Shown here: positions 61,422 to 64,000 of the stretch, piece after piece | Position numbering within the stretch: the first letter of the stretch is position 1 | How the letters are laid out: each line of letters begins with the position of its first letter | Origin: Methylomonas sp. | GTDB lineage: Bacteria; Pseudomonadota; Gammaproteobacteria; Methylococcales; Methylomonadaceae | Reading direction: 5' to 3' | Assembly (NCBI RefSeq): GCF_023228165.1 | Contig: NZ_JALOBS010000024.1 | Coordinates: forward strand, 1-64,000 | DNA: 64,000 bases | Translations under genes and position numbers: made by a program | Notes under the pieces: model-generated | The model's database searches: none | The model's input: the letters and a program-made list of their open reading frames with translations, nothing else | Told to the model about the DNA's origin: nothing

Positions 61422-61619
61422 TCATTCTGGCGCGTATGCGTCCAACACATCATCGTCCCATAATTGCGGCTCTGAATGATTGATTGTCGCCAGAAATTTA
61501 ATTGCCACCGAACTGATAATCGCAATAGCAAACGACTCCACACAATTTGATACGGCGCTCACCATCTGCCAAATTCCGATTAACGGAAATAATAATACCG
61601 TGTTCATTTTCGCATTCAT
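61422..61619 (-). CDS. small membrane protein
   Basis: 65 residues. A hydrophobic N-terminal region (VLLFPLIGIWQMVSA, about 8-22) and a second one (FAIAIISSVAIKFLA, about 30-44), with an acidic tail (DDDVLDA). It fills the gap between two plus-strand genes with no overlap. Probably a virion membrane miniprotein. Confidence 0.5.
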   Translation of the reverse strand: MNAKMNTVLLFPLIGIWQMVSAVSNCVESFAIAIISSVAIKFLATINHSEPQLWDDDVLDAYAPE

Positions 61620-61676
61620 TTGCTATTATTTTTTCTCGCGGAATATATAAAGCACAATCGCAGCGTATTTCCAAAT

Positions 61677-61907
61677 ATGTTCACAGATATGTTGCCCGTT
61701 TGGGTTTGGTTCTTAATCGTGCTGATTATTCTCATTTTGATATTCCGCAAACCAATTTGCGCATGGCATCGCCGCTGCACTGGTGGCAAAAATGAACACA
61801 TCGTTATCAATATGGGTGATGCATATATGCCAACGCCCGCTGAACAAGTGGCGAATAGCAGGCTTAGCAACTTGCCGCAGTCGCCTAAATCGCTCAAGGA
61901 TACGTAA
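61677..61907 (+). CDS. small single-pass membrane protein
   Basis: 76 residues from the ATG at 61677. A strong membrane span VWVWFLIVLIILILIF lies at about residues 8-23, then a basic/Cys segment (RKPICAWHRRC) and a polar tail with Pro/Ser (PQSPKSLK). A longer frame starts at a TTG and is less likely. Confidence 0.65.
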   Translation: MFTDMLPVWVWFLIVLIILILIFRKPICAWHRRCTGGKNEHIVINMGDAYMPTPAEQVANSRLSNLPQSPKSLKDT

Positions 61908-61938
61908 ATTTTTACACGCGAATCGCGCGCGTTTCTTC

Positions 61939-61948
61939 TTTTTTGAAT
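61939..61948 (+). promoter_or_regulatory. T-tract/GAA motif upstream of 61966
   Basis: TTTTTTGAAT, 17 nt before the ATG; supports that start over the GTG-initiated longer frame. Confidence 0.5.
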
Positions 61949-61965
61949 GGCAACTAAATATAAGT

Positions 61966-63291
61966 ATGCATCTTCCCGATATAATAGGTAGTATTATTGC
62001 TATCATTATTATTCTCGTAACTGCGTTGTTTACTGATATAAGAATGTCGGCAACAGATAGTGATTCGCGAGAATGGCAAATCGCGGGAGGTAAGAAAAAA
62101 TCTACGAGAACGCGAGCACCCGCAGCACATTCGCGCACTTTCGCGATATTTGGAGATACAGGGCTCAAAAAAGACCACCTTATCTCATTAATGCAAGGAA
62201 TTGGTTTTCAACAAGTGAGCGATGCATCGCGAGAGAAATTTATCAATTTCGTATGGGTTGAAATGGTATGGCAACACGACCGCTTCTTCGCATTCGATAA
62301 GAAATCTTACGGCATAAGATGTACACTAAAGAATATTCTTAGCGATACAAAGCATATCATAACAAATAAAGCGCGATTTCATGAGGAATACGCACGGCGT
62401 TTTCCTGATTGCCGTGATATTGCGATCACGCGCGCGTTATCCGCAGTTAGCGAAATTGGGTCAAATGAAATCCTTATCGTTCGCCCTGTGCGACTGACGA
62501 ATAGTGTCGCGTGTTCCGGAAATGGTATAATTCGCGTTACAAACGCCGAAGAGCTCGCAGCGGCGAAAAAGCGTTATCCCGATAGCGAAGATTCACGCGA
62601 AGCGCAAGAGCCGAAGGCGAATTCACGCGAAGCGCAAGAGCCGAAGGCGAATTCACGCGAAGCGCAAGAGCCGAAGGCGAATTCACGCGAAGCGCAAGAG
62701 CCGAAGGCGAATTCACGCGAAGCGCAAGAGCCGAAGGCGAATGCAATTATCTCGAAATATATTCGTAATCCGCTTCTCTGGCATAATCGCGAAAATGGAA
62801 GAGATTATAAATTCCACCTTCGAATGTATTGGTTGGTTATTTCTGGCAATACAACACAAAGTATTCTTTGGAATATCGCGAAAATACTTACTGCTGCGAA
62901 ACCCTATGAAGATGCGCATTTCGAAGACGCTGGCATTCATGACACTCATATTAGCTCAACGACGCGCAGTCTTTTCTTCCCCAACGATTTAGGAATACCC
63001 GCAGCTGATTGCGAGACTATTTTCGCAAATGCGAAACGCGCACTTCGTCGCGTGGATGAAATTTATTTGCCACTCGCAGCGCCATACAGCGAATCGCGTT
63101 TCGCATTCGAAGTATTCGGCGTTGATGTGCTTGTTCGCAGAGATTTAAGCACGATAATCTTAGAAATAAATGATAGAGTTGGTTTTTCTTCGGTTAATGG
63201 CGCGTATGACGCTCCGTATGAAGAATTCACAAAAAAATATTTCGATTGGATTTATGAGAACGCAATTCATCCTGTTTTTAGCGCTCAGTAA
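61966..63291 (+). CDS. TTL-like ATP-grasp protein with membrane anchor and repeat array
   Basis: 441 residues. Residues 5-22 are a membrane anchor. A tubulin-tyrosine-ligase-like ATP-grasp domain then shows IVRPV with SGNGIIRVT (about 169-190), ISKYIRNPLL, KFHLRMYWLV (about 281-290), HDTHIS and ILEIND (about 396-401, metal-binding E and N). TTL-type enzymes add amino acids to protein C-termini. A five-copy array of ten-residue peptides SREAQEPKAN (about 209-258) is inserted between GIIRVTNAEEL and IISKYIRNP, that is, in a surface loop of the catalytic domain. The array is a diverged form of the palindromic unit. Confidence 0.75.
   Translation: MHLPDIIGSIIAIIIILVTALFTDIRMSATDSDSREWQIAGGKKKSTRTRAPAAHSRTFAIFGDTGLKKDHLISLMQGIGFQQVSDASREKFINFVWVEMVWQHDRFFAFDKKSYGIRCTLKNILSDTKHIITNKARFHEEYARRFPDCRDIAITRALSAVSEIGSNEILIVRPVRLTNSVACSGNGIIRVTNAEELAAAKKRYPDSEDSREAQEPKANSREAQEPKANSREAQEPKANSREAQEPKANSREAQEPKANAIISKYIRNPLLWHNRENGRDYKFHLRMYWLVISGNTTQSILWNIAKILTAAKPYEDAHFEDAGIHDTHISSTTRSLFFPNDLGIPAADCETIFANAKRALRRVDEIYLPLAAPYSESRFAFEVFGVDVLVRRDLSTIILEINDRVGFSSVNGAYDAPYEEFTKKYFDWIYENAIHPVFSAQ
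62589..62746. repeat. five-copy array of a diverged double-hairpin unit
   Basis: Five identical 30-nt copies occupy 62592-62741. Each reads (GAA)TTC, ACGC-GAA-GCGC, AAGA in place of TCGA, GCC-GAA-GGC, GAA. The block lengths 6-11-4-9 are those of the palindromic unit. The five copies share the same diverged bases, so one old unit was amplified recently. Confidence 0.9.
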
Positions 63292-63295
63292 TGCA

Positions 63296-64000
63296 TCACT
63301 CGCCATCTTCTCCATCTGCAGTGGAAGATGCTGCTGAAGCCGCATCGTCCTCCGGCAAATCCGCAGATGATGACGCGTCTTGCTTTTTATTCCATTCATC
63401 CGCCTGGTGCATTAAATCCGCACTTATGCCGATTTTCATTAATTCTTTTATTCTTTTTTGCGCCGATATTTGATGCGCTTTGCTTCTGCAATGGCGCGTT
63501 AGATAAGTCCGCGCGAACTCTTTATTACAAGTATTACAATGTAATCTCGTCTTAATTGCCGCCGGAGAAATAAATGGCGAATTTGACGCAAAGATAAAGA
63601 ATCGCGCAATTGGCGAAAATGTATCCATAGATTTTGTCGCCGATTTCGATGCGGAAACCGGTATAATCGCGATTTGACCATCTTTTGTAATTTTTGTAAT
63701 GCCGGAAATATCAAAATCTTCTGGCGCTTTTCCATATTTTATGCACGAGCCGCCATTTCGCGTACGCATTATTGGAATCACGCTATTAAACGCGCAATGC
63801 ATCTGCTCGATATGCGAAATAACGACGAGGAAACTCAAATCCATGCTTAAATCGACCAAGTGCTCGCAAATATTTTGTAGATTGTCCGCATCGAGACAAC
63901 CGAATCCTTCATCTAAAATCATGAATTGTGGCATTGTGATGAGCGACGTCCGCATTAGCGCGCGCCGAAATGCGAGCCCAGCGACAAACCGCTGATATCC
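63296..64000 (-). CDS. Rad50/SbcC-like ATPase, C-terminal part, with C2H2 finger (runs off window)
   Basis: The gene continues past the window edge at 64000. The visible 234 residues start with GYQRFVAGLAFRRAL, the ABC signature helix region, then MILDEGFGCLD, the Walker B and D-loop of SMC/Rad50-type ATPases, and VISHIEQM, the switch histidine. So this is the C-terminal ATPase lobe of a Rad50- or SbcC-like DNA repair protein. Unusually, a C2H2-type finger (CNTCNKEFARTYLTRHCRSKAH, quoted in part as CNTCNKEF and RHCRSKAH) and an acidic Ser/Ala/Asp tail follow. The gene is convergent with the TTL-like gene, with 4 nt between stops. Confidence 0.8.
   Translation of the reverse strand, partial: GYQRFVAGLAFRRALMRTSLITMPQFMILDEGFGCLDADNLQNICEHLVDLSMDLSFLVVISHIEQMHCAFNSVIPIMRTRNGGSCIKYGKAPEDFDISGITKITKDGQIAIIPVSASKSATKSMDTFSPIARFFIFASNSPFISPAAIKTRLHCNTCNKEFARTYLTRHCRSKAHQISAQKRIKELMKIGISADLMHQADEWNKKQDASSSADLPEDDAASAASSTADGEDGE

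Noticed and set aside
62589..62746. CRISPR array or simple coding microsatellite
   Set aside because: No spacers. The block layout matches the palindromic unit, so an expanded unit is a better explanation.

Overview
The window looks like part of a large dsDNA virus genome of the Nucleocytoviricota (giant virus) kind, most likely one that infects a protist. It is gene-dense and uses both strands, and I see no tRNA or rRNA gene. It encodes virus-type informational proteins: a 1261-residue second-largest RNA polymerase subunit, a TFIIS-like factor, a VLTF2-like zinc protein, a divergent poly(A)-polymerase-like protein, a viral-type kinase, a Pif1-like helicase, a polymerase-helicase fusion and a Rad50/SbcC-like ATPase. 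It also carries very large families of short ankyrin-like and F-box-like proteins. I cannot name the family; a pithovirus- or marseillevirus-like relative is only a guess.

Layout. 1-6,800: small membrane proteins, the VLTF2-like gene and a TnpB/Fanzor-type element with 21-bp terminal inverted repeats that abuts a beheaded nuclease gene. 6,900-13,600: F-box-like and short-ankyrin proteins, a putative papain-like protease and a 17-repeat protein. 14,000-24,400: AT-hook proteins, the TV-Pol/SF3 helicase fusion, RPB2, a basic SAP-like protein and the poly(A)-polymerase-like gene. 24,400-31,600: three tandem F-box-like paralogues and several duplicated gene pairs. 31,700-40,200: eight consecutive F-box plus 27-residue-repeat genes, two of them broken. 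40,300-45,500: a restriction-modification pair (D12-class adenine methylase and PD-(D/E)xK endonuclease), a helicase-only paralogue of the polymerase-helicase, and Pif1. 45,600-54,400: more repeat proteins, TFIIS, and a kinase cluster. 54,400-60,300: a run of large beta-rich probable virion proteins. 60,400-64,000: a TTL-like ATP-grasp protein and the truncated Rad50-like gene.

The most striking feature is a family of 30-nt palindromic units spread through the whole window, in intergenic DNA and, more often, in frame inside genes. Each unit is GAGCTC, a small hairpin, TCGA, a second small hairpin, then GAGCTC again. One hairpin is 9 nt and the other 11 nt, so 6+9+4+11 = 30 nt, or exactly ten codons. 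Stem sequences differ between copies but stay complementary. The commonest version is open in all six frames. Units also occur as tandem arrays sharing the GAGCTC junction: three at 1965-2058, six at 27948-28133, five diverged at 62589-62746. They sit in genes for the adenine methylase, SF3 helicase, TTL-like enzyme, F-box proteins, structural proteins and, repeatedly at the same site, in the ankyrin-like repeats.

Two other regulatory patterns recur. A T-tract followed by GAA lies about 20-40 nt upstream of many start codons on both strands and is a candidate promoter. A conserved leader of about 40 nt precedes four genes that start, or once started, with the same zinc finger; one of these is the methylase, which suggests 5'-end capture by recombination.
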